A DNA stretch of 64,000 nucleotides from Anaerolineales bacterium UBA2200 (lineage in GTDB: Bacteria; Chloroflexota; Anaerolineae; UBA2200), in the NCBI GenBank assembly GCA_002327925.1, contig DCVA01000042.1:62001-126000 (forward strand), written 5' to 3'. The position numbers and the translations under genes are program-made. Below are positions 1 through 10,300 of this stretch, piece after piece (positions within the stretch are counted from its first letter, which is position 1; each line of letters begins with the position of its first letter). The notes beneath the pieces were generated by a model, which saw only the letters and a list, made by a program, of their open reading frames with translations, did no database searches and was not told the DNA's origin.

Positions 1-27
1 AGATACAGGATCGCCGTCTTGCCCGTA

Positions 28-1179
28 TTAGGAGCGCCCTTCGCCGGCCGGCCGGGCAGCGGCAGCCGAACGCGCTGAAGAAAGGAGACCCGACATGAAC
101 TCGAGCACAAAGGTCAGAATGACTCCGGCAATGAGGCTCAACAGTGCTCCCACAGCCAGCATCTTGGGAGTCGTGGAGGCCTGAGGTCGGTCGGGCATTC
201 GAGCGGGTTCCACAATCTGGATGAAGCTTACGTTCGTGGCCTGCTTCTCCTTCAGCTTGGCCTCGGTCTCCTTGTCAGCCAGGAAGCTATAGTTGGACCC
301 GGAGCGAGTTACGTCCCGCACCAGGGTGTCGTATTCTGTAGACAGCTTGAGCAGCTCCTCAAGTCGAGCCTTCTGCTCGTCAATGAGCTTGTCGTACTGT
401 GCCTCTTGCGCGAGGATGCCGGCAACCACCGCATCCTGTTCGATAGCCATGGTGGCATAGTCGCGTGTTGGATTGTCTGGATCGGCTTTGGCAGCCTCTT
501 CCCGGTACTTGTCGCCGACTGCCTGCTCGCGCTCGCGGTCTGCTGTCAATCGCGCCCTAAGCAAGCGGAGATCACGCAATTGATCTTGAATCGAGAGAAT
601 CTCGCGGGATAGGGAATCCAGATTGTGATTGATCTTGAAGGTCAGAAGATTGCCCTGTGCAGCGGTGAGGGCCTCCTCCTCGTCGAGCAGCTGCTCCTGG
701 ATGAACTGCAGGGCGACGCTGGCCGACTTGGCGCGCACCTGGGCATAGTACCTGAAGGCATTCTCTACATGTCGGGTGGCAATGGCCTCCACGTCCATCG
801 GGTTGTCGGCCTTGAAGGTCACGTGCAGGAACTCTTCTTCAGCGCTGACAGCGAGGCCTTCAAGCATCTCGGCTGCGGTAACGCCCAGATTGAGGTCATT
901 GATCGTCTGCCAGGCAACGTAGTAGCTGTGCAGAGCGGCATCAAACTGGACCTGCACAGCAACGATTTCCTCATCGGCGCTTGATGCTCTGGTAGTACTG
1001 AACAGAGAGACTTCCTGAGACTCTGGCGCGATGACCTGCAGCCGAACGTATGCCTGATACACTGGTTTCTCACGGAGAGAGTTAAGCAAGATTACGGCTG
1101 TGGTGACCACGAACAGGAGCACGATCAACCACCAGCGCTTCTTGATGATCCTCAGATAGGTCAGTATCTCAGCAGCCAT
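28..1179 (-). CDS. Wzz-type polysaccharide chain-length/co-polymerase protein
   Basis: This 383-residue protein has the layout of the Wzz / polysaccharide co-polymerase family. It has an N-terminal membrane helix (about residues 15-32), a long charged and coiled-coil-rich periplasmic part (about 165-300), a proline-rich stretch (PARMPDRPQAS) and a second membrane helix at about 340-362. Family members set the length of polymerised surface glycan in the inner membrane. There is no C-terminal Walker-type tyrosine kinase domain, so any BY-kinase would be a separate gene outside the window. An AGGAG-like ribosome site lies about 12 bases before the ATG. It is the most distal gene of the minus-strand glycan locus, 45 bases after the preceding glycosyltransferase. 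The family call is firm; the glycan it acts on is unknown. Confidence 0.85.
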   Translation of the reverse strand: MAAEILTYLRIIKKRWWLIVLLFVVTTAVILLNSLREKPVYQAYVRLQVIAPESQEVSLFSTTRASSADEEIVAVQVQFDAALHSYYVAWQTINDLNLGVTAAEMLEGLAVSAEEEFLHVTFKADNPMDVEAIATRHVENAFRYYAQVRAKSASVALQFIQEQLLDEEEALTAAQGNLLTFKINHNLDSLSREILSIQDQLRDLRLLRARLTADREREQAVGDKYREEAAKADPDNPTRDYATMAIEQDAVVAGILAQEAQYDKLIDEQKARLEELLKLSTEYDTLVRDVTRSGSNYSFLADKETEAKLKEKQATNVSFIQIVEPARMPDRPQASTTPKMLAVGALLSLIAGVILTFVLEFMSGLLSSARSAAAARPAGEGRS

Positions 1180-1224
1180 CTTATTACGGTTCTCCTTCCT
1201 CTGGACACGTACCGCTAACGCGGC

Positions 1225-2451
1225 TCATTTCAAGTTCGATGTAACTGCAACTGCGTCTGTAGCAGCCTTCTCTCCGAGACGCCGCTCAATGGCATCGGAG
1301 AGCTGGCTCACACGCTCATCCCAGGTATTCTGCCTGGCGATCTGCCTGCGTTTGGCCTGTCGTGCCGGGCTGTCCTCGCTCAGCGCCGCCTCCAGACCGG
1401 CTGCCATGTCGTCACCTGCCGCCACGATCTCGACAGCTTCTTCGAACCGGCGCGCTGCGGGGACCTCTGTGGCCACGATTGGCTTTCCGCAGGCGAGGTA
1501 CTCGTACAGCTTGAGAGAATCGATATGCTTCGTCCATTCGTTGATGCGATAGGGCAGCAGGCACACATCACAGGCCGCGACGTAGCGCGGAACTTCCTTC
1601 ACTTCCTTGGCCCCCAGCAAACGCACGTTAGGGCGGGCTCGCAACGCGTCCAGGGCCTGCTGGCCGTCGTCAGTGTTGATGACAACCGGTCCAACGAACA
1701 CAAAACTCCATCGTGATGCACTCGCTGCTGTCCGGTCGAGCAGGGGCAGATCCAGTTTGTCGTTGATCGCCCCAACGTACCCGGCAACCGGTCGCCTCAC
1801 GTCCGCCATGTCCTGTGGAGGCTTGACATCAGGGCGACTGGCCTCCGCAAATGCATCATAATCCACCGCGTTGGGCACCAGAACGACGTGCTGGTTGAGA
1901 TGCCGCTTGCGTTCCAGGAGATCCGGTGATGTGACCACCACCAGATCGGCTCGACCAGCGAGGCACTCCTCCATGTCTCTTATGACCGGGCGCCATTGCG
2001 GGCTGACTCCACTGTAACCGGCGTATTCATCCACGATGTGGTAGATGACCAGCTTCTCGTCGAACCGATTGACGAAAATGCCCATCTCCGGCAAGAACAG
2101 CCATAGGACTGGCCGCTGGAAGCCGAGTGTCTTGATTGCCCGCCGCAGGGCAGACATGTAGACGGACTCGGTCATTTCTCGAATCGGCATTCGGGTGGCT
2201 CGCGGAGCCCATGTGGCCGGGCGGAAGACATATAGTCCGTCGTTGATTCTCCGGAGGCGCGGTAGAGAGAGATCAGTCCACCTGGCCTGCCCACGGCGCA
2301 GCCTGCGCAGCGTTGGTCTGAGTTCCGGCCATGGCTCGACATAGAGCACCCGGTTAGAGCGTGCGAGTCTCGTCATCAACTGGTGGCGGTTGCGCCAGAT
2401 GTCATCCCACGGACCAGGCGCAAAGCAAAGGATATCGTGCCCCTGGATCAT
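1225..2451 (-). CDS. Glycosyltransferase, GT4-like (TuaH-type)
   Basis: A 408-residue cytoplasmic GT-B glycosyltransferase. The N-terminal part has the aromatic-rich start seen in TuaH-like enzymes (motifs RVLYVEPWPE and YHIVDEYAGYSG). The linker reads VVVTSPDLL followed by VLVPNAVDYDAF. The C-terminal nucleotide-sugar domain has GYVGAINDKLDL, VFVGPV and the EYLACGKPIVATEVP segment with the acidic and glycine residues typical of GT4. The ATG at 2451 overlaps the stop of the upstream glycosyltransferase as ATGA, which fixes the start; the open frame extends further upstream only as a shadow of that gene. Donor and acceptor cannot be read. It probably extends a lipid-linked oligosaccharide before export by the nearby flippase. 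Confidence 0.9.
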   Translation of the reverse strand: MIQGHDILCFAPGPWDDIWRNRHQLMTRLARSNRVLYVEPWPELRPTLRRLRRGQARWTDLSLPRLRRINDGLYVFRPATWAPRATRMPIREMTESVYMSALRRAIKTLGFQRPVLWLFLPEMGIFVNRFDEKLVIYHIVDEYAGYSGVSPQWRPVIRDMEECLAGRADLVVVTSPDLLERKRHLNQHVVLVPNAVDYDAFAEASRPDVKPPQDMADVRRPVAGYVGAINDKLDLPLLDRTAASASRWSFVFVGPVVINTDDGQQALDALRARPNVRLLGAKEVKEVPRYVAACDVCLLPYRINEWTKHIDSLKLYEYLACGKPIVATEVPAARRFEEAVEIVAAGDDMAAGLEAALSEDSPARQAKRRQIARQNTWDERVSQLSDAIERRLGEKAATDAVAVTSNLK

Positions 2452-3524
2452 TCTATGTTGCCAATCCGCTGTCTGGTTCCCAGCGCGCCCTCGTATATCT
2501 CGATGAAGCGTGGCACGAGAATGCGCCAATCGTGCTCTGTGGCCCAGGACAGCGCCTTCTGACCGGCCGCAGCCATGTCGGTTGAACGAGCCTGCAGCAA
2601 GGCGAGCAACAGACCATCCTTCTGCTGCGGGTCGTATACAATGCCGCGACCAGCGTCTGCCAGTTCGGGGAAACCCCCAAGAGCGGGAGCCACAATCGGC
2701 TTGCCAAACGAAAAGGCCAGAATGGCGGCTCCCGAGGTCGTCATGTCCCGATAGGGCAGGACACAAACGTCACAGGCCTGCATAAAGTACTGCACTTCCG
2801 CATCATCCACGTAGCTGAACCAGGTATGGATACCAGACAGGGCCTCAGTAGTCAGGGCGAGCTGCTGTGCGTAGGCCGTATCGTGCACATGCCCGGCCAG
2901 CACCAACTGCTGGTTACCGGCGGGGAGCTGGCCAAACGCTGAGATCAGGTCCTGGACTCCCTTGTAGCGGCGAACCTGGCCCAGACACAGATAGATGAAA
3001 GCATCTTCGGGCAATTGTAGTTTCGCGCGCGCCTCCTGGCGCGTGCAACTATTGGGATAGGCCCCGATGTAGCTGCCGTGCGGGACGACATGCACCTTTT
3101 TGGGAGTCCCGCAGTGCTGGGCGACTCTGACACGGACCGTCTCATCGTGCACGTGCAGCGCGTCGGCCAACCCGAATACTAGGCGGCTCGCGACTCGGCT
3201 GAGCACAGGCAGGCTCTGCTCGTGAGGGCTGAGATTGTGCACGGTGTAGACAAGCCTGGCCCCACGCAGTTTCAGCAGTACTAGGGCAGACACCAAACCC
3301 AGCAGCCGTCGCAGTGAGCTCGTGCACGTGGCGCTGGCAAATTGCAGCTCGAGCCAGTGCAAGTGCACAACAAGCCGGGTGTCAGGGCGAGAAGGCAAAG
3401 TGCGAGGCGTCAACCGCTCTATCGTTGAGCAGGGTACACCTGCCTCAACCAGGGCTGCCTGAAGAAGCCGCACGTATGGGTTGAGCCTTACTCGCGAAAT
3501 CTGGATGACTCGATAACTCACCAC
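2448..3524 (-). CDS. Glycosyltransferase, GT4-like
   Basis: A GT-B fold glycosyltransferase of about 358 residues. Visible motifs are HLHWLELQFA near the N-terminus, VYTVHNLSPHE, HVHDETVRV, VVPHGSYIGAYP, the LCLGQVRRYKGVQDLI start of the C-terminal Rossmann domain, and the TTSGAAILAFSFGKPIVAPALGGFPEL donor-binding loop, quoted here as landmarks. I chose the GTG at 3524 because the protein then begins with VSYRVIQISR, a normal first beta strand, and GGAG lies 12 bases before it. An ATG at 3596 is in frame but adds 24 Gly/Cys-rich residues that do not look like protein. The gene is translationally coupled to the next glycosyltransferase. Confidence 0.88.
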   Translation of the reverse strand: MVSYRVIQISRVRLNPYVRLLQAALVEAGVPCSTIERLTPRTLPSRPDTRLVVHLHWLELQFASATCTSSLRRLLGLVSALVLLKLRGARLVYTVHNLSPHEQSLPVLSRVASRLVFGLADALHVHDETVRVRVAQHCGTPKKVHVVPHGSYIGAYPNSCTRQEARAKLQLPEDAFIYLCLGQVRRYKGVQDLISAFGQLPAGNQQLVLAGHVHDTAYAQQLALTTEALSGIHTWFSYVDDAEVQYFMQACDVCVLPYRDMTTSGAAILAFSFGKPIVAPALGGFPELADAGRGIVYDPQQKDGLLLALLQARSTDMAAAGQKALSWATEHDWRILVPRFIEIYEGALGTRQRIGNIE

Positions 3525-3616
3525 TCTATCAGAGTACTCCTGACCACCCGTGTATGTGCCGCAGCCGCATCGGCCGCCGGGCAATACGGCAGACATCGCC
3601 AGGTCGCATGGGTCTA

Positions 3617-5074
3617 TTACCGCCTTCCGGCCTGACCAGCGTCAATCAGCAATCCGGCAACGAATCGCCTCAGGTCCCGGTCAAAGACCAGCACCGACGT
3701 GCCGTACACGATCACCAGGGCCGTAATCGCAAGAACCAGGGCGACAAAGTCGTGCGGTCCTGCCAATCGGTCAAAAAACCATTTGGCCGCCAGGGTAGCC
3801 GTGGCAGATAGAACCAACGGTTGCCAGAGGGCACTGACGTAATCTCCTAGTTTACCTCCTATGATTGCGTTGGTCAAGCGTGCAGAGATGAGAAAGTCTC
3901 CCACTGAGACAAGTGTGGAAAGAACACTCACGCCGAGCAGACCGTAGTAGCGAGTAGCTGGATAGAGAAAGATGCCCATGACAGTCAGGCGGAAGACGGC
4001 GATGTAGGTGAGCCATTGAGGCTTTCCTCCGGCCCGGAAGACGCTACCCATGTTGACCGCCAGGGAACGCAGCAGCCCGTAGACGCCCAGGATCTGCAGA
4101 GGAAGGACAGCTGCCGACCAGTTCGTCCCGTAAAGGGTGATGATGAAGGGCGAAGCGAAGGCGATCATGCCAAAGGTCACCGGTGTCGCCATCAGCGCGA
4201 CGTAGTGCAAGGTGCGTGTGAAAGCACGGCGCATCGTTTCGAGGTCGTCCTGGATCTTGGAGTATGCAGGGAACAACACCTGGCCGATGACTTTGGAAAT
4301 CTGCGTGGCCGGCAGGTTCGCCTGGTCATAAGCCACCTTGTAGATCCCCAGCGCTTCTTCGCCCAGAACACGGCCGACGAAGGTGTTATCCAGGTTGGTG
4401 ATGACGTAGATGAGGAGGCTGCTGCCCACAATGTGCTTACCATAGTCGAACAGATCCCGTGCTTCCTGTCGGTCAAAGTGCAGCGTGGGTCGCCACCAGG
4501 GTACGACCAGCCACGAGAGCAAGGAGGTCAACGCGGCGTCGACCAAGGATGCAATCACCAGACTCCAGACTCCCATGTTGCGAAGCGCCAGCGCGATAGC
4601 GACCACGCCGTAGACGATGGTGGGCACCAGGTCGGGGAGCAGTCTCTCGCGGAAGGCCAGTTCCTTGGCCAGGAGTGAGAACTGCACCTGGCCAAACGCC
4701 GAGACAACTATGCTGACCGCGAGCACTCGCAGCACACTCGTGAGTTCAGGGGCGCGGAAAAAGACCGCGACCAGCGGAGCGGACAGGTACGCGAGACCGA
4801 ACAGTACCAGCGCGATCACCATGACCGAGATGAACATGGTGTCAGCCGCCTTGCGCACATCCCCCTTGCGGTAGATGAGAGCAGAGGAGAATCCCATCTC
4901 GCGAAACATCTGCAGAAAGTCGATGGCCATGGACGCCATCGCAACCAGACCGAACTGTCCTGGCAGGAGCATCCTGACCAGAACATAGCGGATCAGCATA
5001 CGAAAAACGGTGTTGACCGCTGTGGAGATGCCCACCCAGAAGACACCTGCCGTGGCCTGTCTGCGCAGTGTCAT
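3617..5074 (-). CDS. Wzx-type oligosaccharide flippase (MOP superfamily)
   Basis: A 485-residue polytopic membrane protein with about 12-14 hydrophobic segments. Its N-terminal signature (ATAGVFWVGIST, then RYVLVRMLLPGQFGLVAMA) is that of polysaccharide biosynthesis proteins of the MOP flippase superfamily. Such proteins move polyprenyl-diphosphate-linked oligosaccharides across the cytoplasmic membrane. The start at 5074 overlaps the stop of the methyltransferase gene as ATGA; the extra frame upstream is only the shadow of that gene. It sits between glycosyltransferases and a methyltransferase and near the Wzz-like gene. No Wzy polymerase or WaaL ligase is evident next to it. Confidence 0.9.
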   Translation of the reverse strand: MTLRRQATAGVFWVGISTAVNTVFRMLIRYVLVRMLLPGQFGLVAMASMAIDFLQMFREMGFSSALIYRKGDVRKAADTMFISVMVIALVLFGLAYLSAPLVAVFFRAPELTSVLRVLAVSIVVSAFGQVQFSLLAKELAFRERLLPDLVPTIVYGVVAIALALRNMGVWSLVIASLVDAALTSLLSWLVVPWWRPTLHFDRQEARDLFDYGKHIVGSSLLIYVITNLDNTFVGRVLGEEALGIYKVAYDQANLPATQISKVIGQVLFPAYSKIQDDLETMRRAFTRTLHYVALMATPVTFGMIAFASPFIITLYGTNWSAAVLPLQILGVYGLLRSLAVNMGSVFRAGGKPQWLTYIAVFRLTVMGIFLYPATRYYGLLGVSVLSTLVSVGDFLISARLTNAIIGGKLGDYVSALWQPLVLSATATLAAKWFFDRLAGPHDFVALVLAITALVIVYGTSVLVFDRDLRRFVAGLLIDAGQAGRR

Positions 5075-5799
5075 GGCAATCGGTGCTCCTTGCCGGGGCC
5101 AGACAAGGTCGCTTGCTTCTGGCAGACCAGCACAAAGTCCCTTGCGAACATTGACGGCCAGCGATGGGCGAGCCGAGTATACAGAGGTCTCAAACGCCGA
5201 GAGCGCAGCAGCGCCGGATAGAACTCGCGTGCCCATAGGCTGGCACTGCCGTCCAGATCAAGAACGCGCAGTCCCCGGTCCTGGCACAACCTCCTGGCTT
5301 CGGCTACGGTGAAGAAGCGGATGTGCAGCGCGTCTGTGGGCGAGTTCTTGACGTAGGGAAATCGTCCCGTGAGCACCCACCAGCGGCAGATCCAGTGTGC
5401 AATATTCGGCAGGCAGGTGATGAACCGCCCCCCTGGCTTTAGAACGCGCACTGCCTCGTTCAAGGTCCGCTCAGGATAGAAGCGATGCTCCATCATCGAG
5501 TTGGAGACAACCGTATCGAAGGTCGCGTCCGCAAACGGCAAGAGCTCCGTGTCGAGGTCGACCTGTTCTGCAGGGATGCCCTTGGCACGAGTCCTCTCCA
5601 CTGCGACGGCCGAGAGGTCCGTGGCCGTGATCGTGGCGCCGCGCTCGCGCATGAGATTAGCCAGAACACCAGGTCCGCAGTCGATCTCCAGAACCCGCTC
5701 ACCAGAATGAATGCGCCGCGCGATGAGATCCAGGCGCTCCAGGTCGAAGGTATCATCCGCCTTTCGCCAGTAGTCGTCGTAAAACTGGACCAGATTCAT
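5071..5799 (-). CDS. Class I SAM-dependent methyltransferase
   Basis: A 242-residue methyltransferase of the Methyltransf_11/25 type. Motif I is VLEIDCGPGVL at residues 37-46, followed by the acidic motif II loop (ATDLSAVAVE), the DTVVSNSMMEH segment and the LKPGGRFITCLPN post-motif. Residue 40 is Asp where most relatives carry Gly (the DIGCG form). It is overlapped at both ends by ATGA junctions, with the radical SAM gene before it and the flippase after it, so it is probably co-translated with them. A role in methylating a glycan or its lipid carrier is an inference from position. Confidence 0.88.
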   Translation of the reverse strand: MNLVQFYDDYWRKADDTFDLERLDLIARRIHSGERVLEIDCGPGVLANLMRERGATITATDLSAVAVERTRAKGIPAEQVDLDTELLPFADATFDTVVSNSMMEHRFYPERTLNEAVRVLKPGGRFITCLPNIAHWICRWWVLTGRFPYVKNSPTDALHIRFFTVAEARRLCQDRGLRVLDLDGSASLWAREFYPALLRSRRLRPLYTRLAHRWPSMFARDFVLVCQKQATLSGPGKEHRLP

Positions 5800-7295
5800 G
5801 CCCCCACCGCCTTGGCGCCAGAGTCGCGGTCCGTCTCGTGGGCCTTTGGTACAGGCAACAGGGCTCGCCGCAGCATGCCGAGCTTGCGCAAGGCTGAACG
5901 TGCTTTGGCAGCATCACCCCTGAGCAGCCAGCGCAACAATTGGTACACTCGATGGCGGGCCGGATTCTCCCTCCTCATCCGCAGCTCGAGCTTGAGATCC
6001 TGGAAGTGGTCGTACCCCTGCTCCAACTCCTCGTGTGTCAGAGTTGGCAGCCGCAGCACACTCTTGCGTTCATAGTAACTGGCGAGCGATTGGCCCTCGA
6101 CGATATAGCCTTCCCGCACGCAGGTGTCGTGCAGTTCAGTCATCGGATAAGGGTAGAAGACCGAGAACTGCAAATCGGCGGGCTGAAGCTCACGATTCAA
6201 GGAGATCGTCTCCTCAATCATCGCGGCTGTCTCGCCAGGAATGCCCAGCATGTTGCAGGTGTAGACCTTCAATCCGTGTTTGCCCGCCAGCCGGAACGCG
6301 TCGCGGATCTCATCATTCGACATTCTGCGTTTGAGGATGTTCGCTCTGAGCTCTTCATTGCCCGATTCAACGCCAACACGAACCCCTTGGCAGTTGGCAC
6401 CAGCGAGAGCCACCACCATGTCTTCATCGTGAATGCGCTCGACACGCGTGTTGATCCAGAAGGGGAACTTGAACTCGGCGGCGTAGGCCTGGCAGAAGGC
6501 AAGTGTCCACTCGCGGTCCAGCGTGAACACATCATCCTGGAAGTTCAGGGTCTTTACAGGATAGTGCTCGGCAAGCAGGCGTATCTCGTCCAGCACATTC
6601 TCGACGCTCCGGAAACGCACGTACCTGCCGAGACCCTTGGAACGCTCTCTCAGCCCGGGGTTGCAGCAGTAGGAGCAGCCGTAGGGACAGCCCCGGCCTG
6701 CCATCATGTCGACCCACCCATCGTTTTTGGACAGAATCTGCGCAAGGTCGAACAGCTCACGGTCGGCGTGAGGCAACTCATCCAGGTTCTGGATCAGAGG
6801 CCGCTGTGGATTGCGCACCAGGCGAGCTCCGGGCAAGCCCCTCTGCTCGTCGGTGCGAAGCCACAGATTGCGAATCCCAGTCACATCCAACCCTGCTTCC
6901 AGGGCACCGACGTACTCCAGAAGCGGGTATTCGCCCTCGCCCACGCATACAACATCGATCCCCCCGTGAGTGACTGCCTGTTCGGGAACGAGTGTGGCGT
7001 GGGTGCCACCCAGAACGGTGCGTATGCCAGGCAGGGCTTCTCTGATCCAGAGAGCGCACGTCGCGGCATAGGGGAACTGGTGTGTGGTGGCAGTGAAGGC
7101 CACAACCTGAGCAGTCTGCGCCTGTACCTCTTGCAGGAACGCCGCCTTCGTTGGCTCGGCCTGAAGATAGAGCAGGGAGGTGCTGTGCCCGGCTCTCTTC
7201 AGCACACTGGAGAGGTAGCCAAGGCCATGGTAGAACTTGCGGGCACCATAGTGCTCTACGCCGCCTACATCGGGATAGACCAGGCAGATCCTCAT
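5796..7295 (-). CDS. B12-binding-domain radical SAM protein
   Basis: A 499-residue protein with the two-domain build of class B-type radical SAM enzymes. The N-terminal half (1-170) is a cobalamin-binding-like Rossmann domain (VVAFTATTHQFPYA, RTVLGGTHATLVPE, VCVGEGEYP). The radical SAM core follows, with Cys203, Cys207 and Cys210 in RGCPYGCSYC binding a [4Fe-4S] cluster. Family members methylate unactivated carbons or carry out rearrangements using methylcobalamin and S-adenosylmethionine. The substrate cannot be predicted. The gene overlaps the methyltransferase by ATGA and lies 27 bases after the giant secreted hydrolase gene. Two more B12-type radical SAM genes occur in the same locus. Confidence 0.9.
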   Translation of the reverse strand: MRICLVYPDVGGVEHYGARKFYHGLGYLSSVLKRAGHSTSLLYLQAEPTKAAFLQEVQAQTAQVVAFTATTHQFPYAATCALWIREALPGIRTVLGGTHATLVPEQAVTHGGIDVVCVGEGEYPLLEYVGALEAGLDVTGIRNLWLRTDEQRGLPGARLVRNPQRPLIQNLDELPHADRELFDLAQILSKNDGWVDMMAGRGCPYGCSYCCNPGLRERSKGLGRYVRFRSVENVLDEIRLLAEHYPVKTLNFQDDVFTLDREWTLAFCQAYAAEFKFPFWINTRVERIHDEDMVVALAGANCQGVRVGVESGNEELRANILKRRMSNDEIRDAFRLAGKHGLKVYTCNMLGIPGETAAMIEETISLNRELQPADLQFSVFYPYPMTELHDTCVREGYIVEGQSLASYYERKSVLRLPTLTHEELEQGYDHFQDLKLELRMRRENPARHRVYQLLRWLLRGDAAKARSALRKLGMLRRALLPVPKAHETDRDSGAKAVGA

Positions 7296-7322
7296 AAGCC
7301 GCCGCTTCTGCAGAATGGCATT

Positions 7323-10300
7323 TCAGGGAGCGGGGACGATCAGGTCCCCGCAAAGGCCAAAATTCTCCCTCAGCATCGAGAAATCCAGGATGCTGACGTA
7401 GCCGTCCATGTTGAAATCGGCCCGCGGGTCATACTGCGGCGAAAAGGCGCTGGCCAGAATGGAAAAATCCGTGATCGCGACGCAGTTGTCATCGTTGCTA
7501 TCGCCTTCACGGAGAGTGCCGAAGGCCGCCGTGTTGCTGCCAGGGAGCAGAGTCACGCTTGATCTCAAGTTGGCCAGAGTGTGCGTGCCCTTCACGTGGA
7601 TGTCGTAGGTGCCGGGCGTGAGCCCCGCCAGCTCAAAGTTCCCGCTTGTATCCGTACTGACAACGTAGCGCTGGCCGCCAATCGTCACGGTCAGCAAGAC
7701 TGACCAGCTTGGGTCTGGGGCGGGTCGGCCAGGGCGCTGCAGGGCGACGCTGCCCACCAAAGTGCAGGCTGGCGGCGTGGCCGTGACCGTTGGCGTGGCT
7801 GACGGTACCTGAGACGGAGTTGGAGTCCGGGTCACGGTGGGGGTCAGGGTTGGCGTCGGAGTTGGTGTTGGCAAGGCGTAGACCACGTGCAGCTTGGGCC
7901 TGCGGCTAAGGTCATATCCATCCGCGGAAGCGAAATGATAGTGCAGGCTGCCCGACCCTCCCATACGCGGCCCACTAATCAGGAAGCCCTCATTGGCGAC
8001 CTCCCCGGAAGTCCAGGATTGGACCAGCGGCCGGACGTTGAGAACGTAGGGGCCCATCGTCATCACGGAGGCCGAACTGACGCGCACCGGGTCATAGTCC
8101 GTGCCCGCACCGGCCGCGCCCTCCGTCGACCACATGTCCCCCAGAGTCGCCCTGTACCAGGTTGTCTCAACGTCTACCCAGTGCCTCCGCAGCGCGAAGA
8201 GGCTTAGCTCCAACGGGGTGGTCTGAGTACTGTTCAGGTAAAGCTCGAGCTGAGCGGACTTGATGAGCGCTCCCGAGGGCAGCCCACTCAAGTCGAACTT
8301 GAGCAAGCTCACCAATGTAGCGCCACTGTTGATCTTGAAGGCACCCAGGCTGGCAAAGTTCGAGTTGGGATCGTACAGGTAGAGATGGGTGTCCATACAG
8401 CCGGCGTAACCGGTGGTCGGACCGACGCCTTGCTGATAGGTGAGCATCTGTACCTGGGCAGCATAGGGATAGATCAAGTACTGGTGGCTGACCTTGTTCA
8501 GACGGTCGCGAGGTAGTGAGACAGTGATCAAACCATCGGTTGGGGTGATAGTCAGTAGTGCAAAATCGCCAGTGGCTGTGTTGTAGTCCTCGATGGTGTA
8601 TGTCGCCAGAGGATCCAGTCCCATTCCACGCAGGTCGAACGAGATGTCAATCGGCAGGTTACCTTCCCGGAAGGCCCGACCGTCGGCAATCGTGGCCGAG
8701 ATCACTCTGCTGGTCAGGTCATACCTGGCGTCAATTGTGCTAAAGCCGTCTGCCCAGTTGCCGTTCCAGTCCCTCTGCCGCAGTCGAATCCAGTAATAGT
8801 CCTTGCTCTCGTCGGCGCGGATCCGGATGTCCGTTGGCCGGGGGTTCAGCGTGAACTGACCCAAGAAGTCGAGGCCTTCAAAGTCGGGTAATTCATCCAC
8901 GTGCTCGCCGTCGTGCCAGACAAACAACTTGTGTTCTGGCGCGTCGAAGAGCGCTTCCATGTACTCGACATAGTCAGCCGACTGGGCGAAAGGTACCCGC
9001 GTATCGTTTCGACCATGCACGATGACCATCGGGACGTGCTGAATGTTCTGCGTCATGGATCTGGCAGAGCGCCTGATCCATTCAATGGGGCACATCCCCG
9101 GGCCTGCGTATGGGCAGCCGATATCCCTGATCAGCGCCGCCGATACCCCGCTGTCTCCAAGCGCCTCGCGTTGTTGTGCCCACTCGTTGAGGTCCGTGGG
9201 GCCGGCCCAGTTGGCCACTGCTGCAATCCTGTGAGGGTACTTTTCGGCAACCGTGGCGACGATGCCGCCGCCCACAGAGAACCCACTCAGATACACGCGA
9301 TTGGGATCTCCGCCGAATTCAGAGTGCGCGAGCACATAGTCAACCGCACTGATGATATCGTGTTGTACGGCGGGAGAAGCGGTACGCCCCTTCTCCACGC
9401 CCCAATCCAGGTTGGGCACACCCAGTTCATTTCCCCAGCGGATATCGGGAGCTACCAGCAGCCATCCCCGTGCGTTCGCACGCTCGGAGAAGCGGAAGAT
9501 GCCATCCCACTTGGTCTCACCCACGCCCCCGACGGATACGAGTACGGGAATGGGATTGGCCGGGTCGTGATTGATGGGCAGCTGGTAGAGTGCGTGTCGC
9601 GTGGTGTTGTCCCAACTGGATACGTAGGTAATCTCGCCGATGGGGTAGCCCCGGATATTTCCCTCGATGATGAGTCTGGCGCTGTGACCGGTCCAGGTGT
9701 CCTGCAGGCCGGAGTCGTTGGTGATGCTAATGGTGTTCCAGCCATTGATCACCATGCTGGGGCTGCTCAGAGTGTAGGTTACCGCCAGACCGTTGCTGCC
9801 ACAGATGCATGTGCTGTAGACATCGGTCTCCACACGTGCCGCATGCTGTCCGTTGAGGTAGATTGAGTGGTGACGATCCGGCCCCACGCCGCACGAGGTG
9901 AGAACCAGTCGTGCCGTTGTGGGGGTTCCCTCCCATAGCAGCAGCATCCTCGATTCCGCAGACTGGACTGTGACACCATCTGCCACGATCTCCATGCAAC
10001 CGGAGACGGTCGACGAAATCACCGTCGGATTGAATGGAACGGTCGGTGTCGGAGTCGAGGTGTGAGTGGCAGCCGCGGTGGGACTGGCCGTAGCCGTGGT
10101 ATCGGGAGTGCTTCCCGGAAGAGTCGCGGTCGGCGTTGGAGTGTTGGTTGATGTGCCGGTGGGCGTGTAAGTCGGAGTGGGCGTTCTGGTCGCGGTTGGC
10201 GTGATGGCCGGTGGCACGAAAGGAGCCATGTAGAGAACATCGAGCAGCGGGCGTTTGTCCGCGTCTGCGTTCTCCGCCGACGCCAGAGCGTAGCTGTCAC

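Noticed and set aside
1..60. A Walker-A-like peptide (GAPNTGKT) readable on the minus strand at the left edge, overlapping the end of the Wzz-like gene
   Set aside because: The frame has no ATG or GTG start after its last stop and ends at the window edge, so a real P-loop gene cannot be supported. Sequence to the left of position 1 would decide.
5940..7562. A 540-codon open frame on the plus strand
   Set aside because: It lies fully opposite the radical SAM gene and the end of the giant hydrolase gene, has no recognisable domain, and long antisense frames are expected in G+C-rich DNA.
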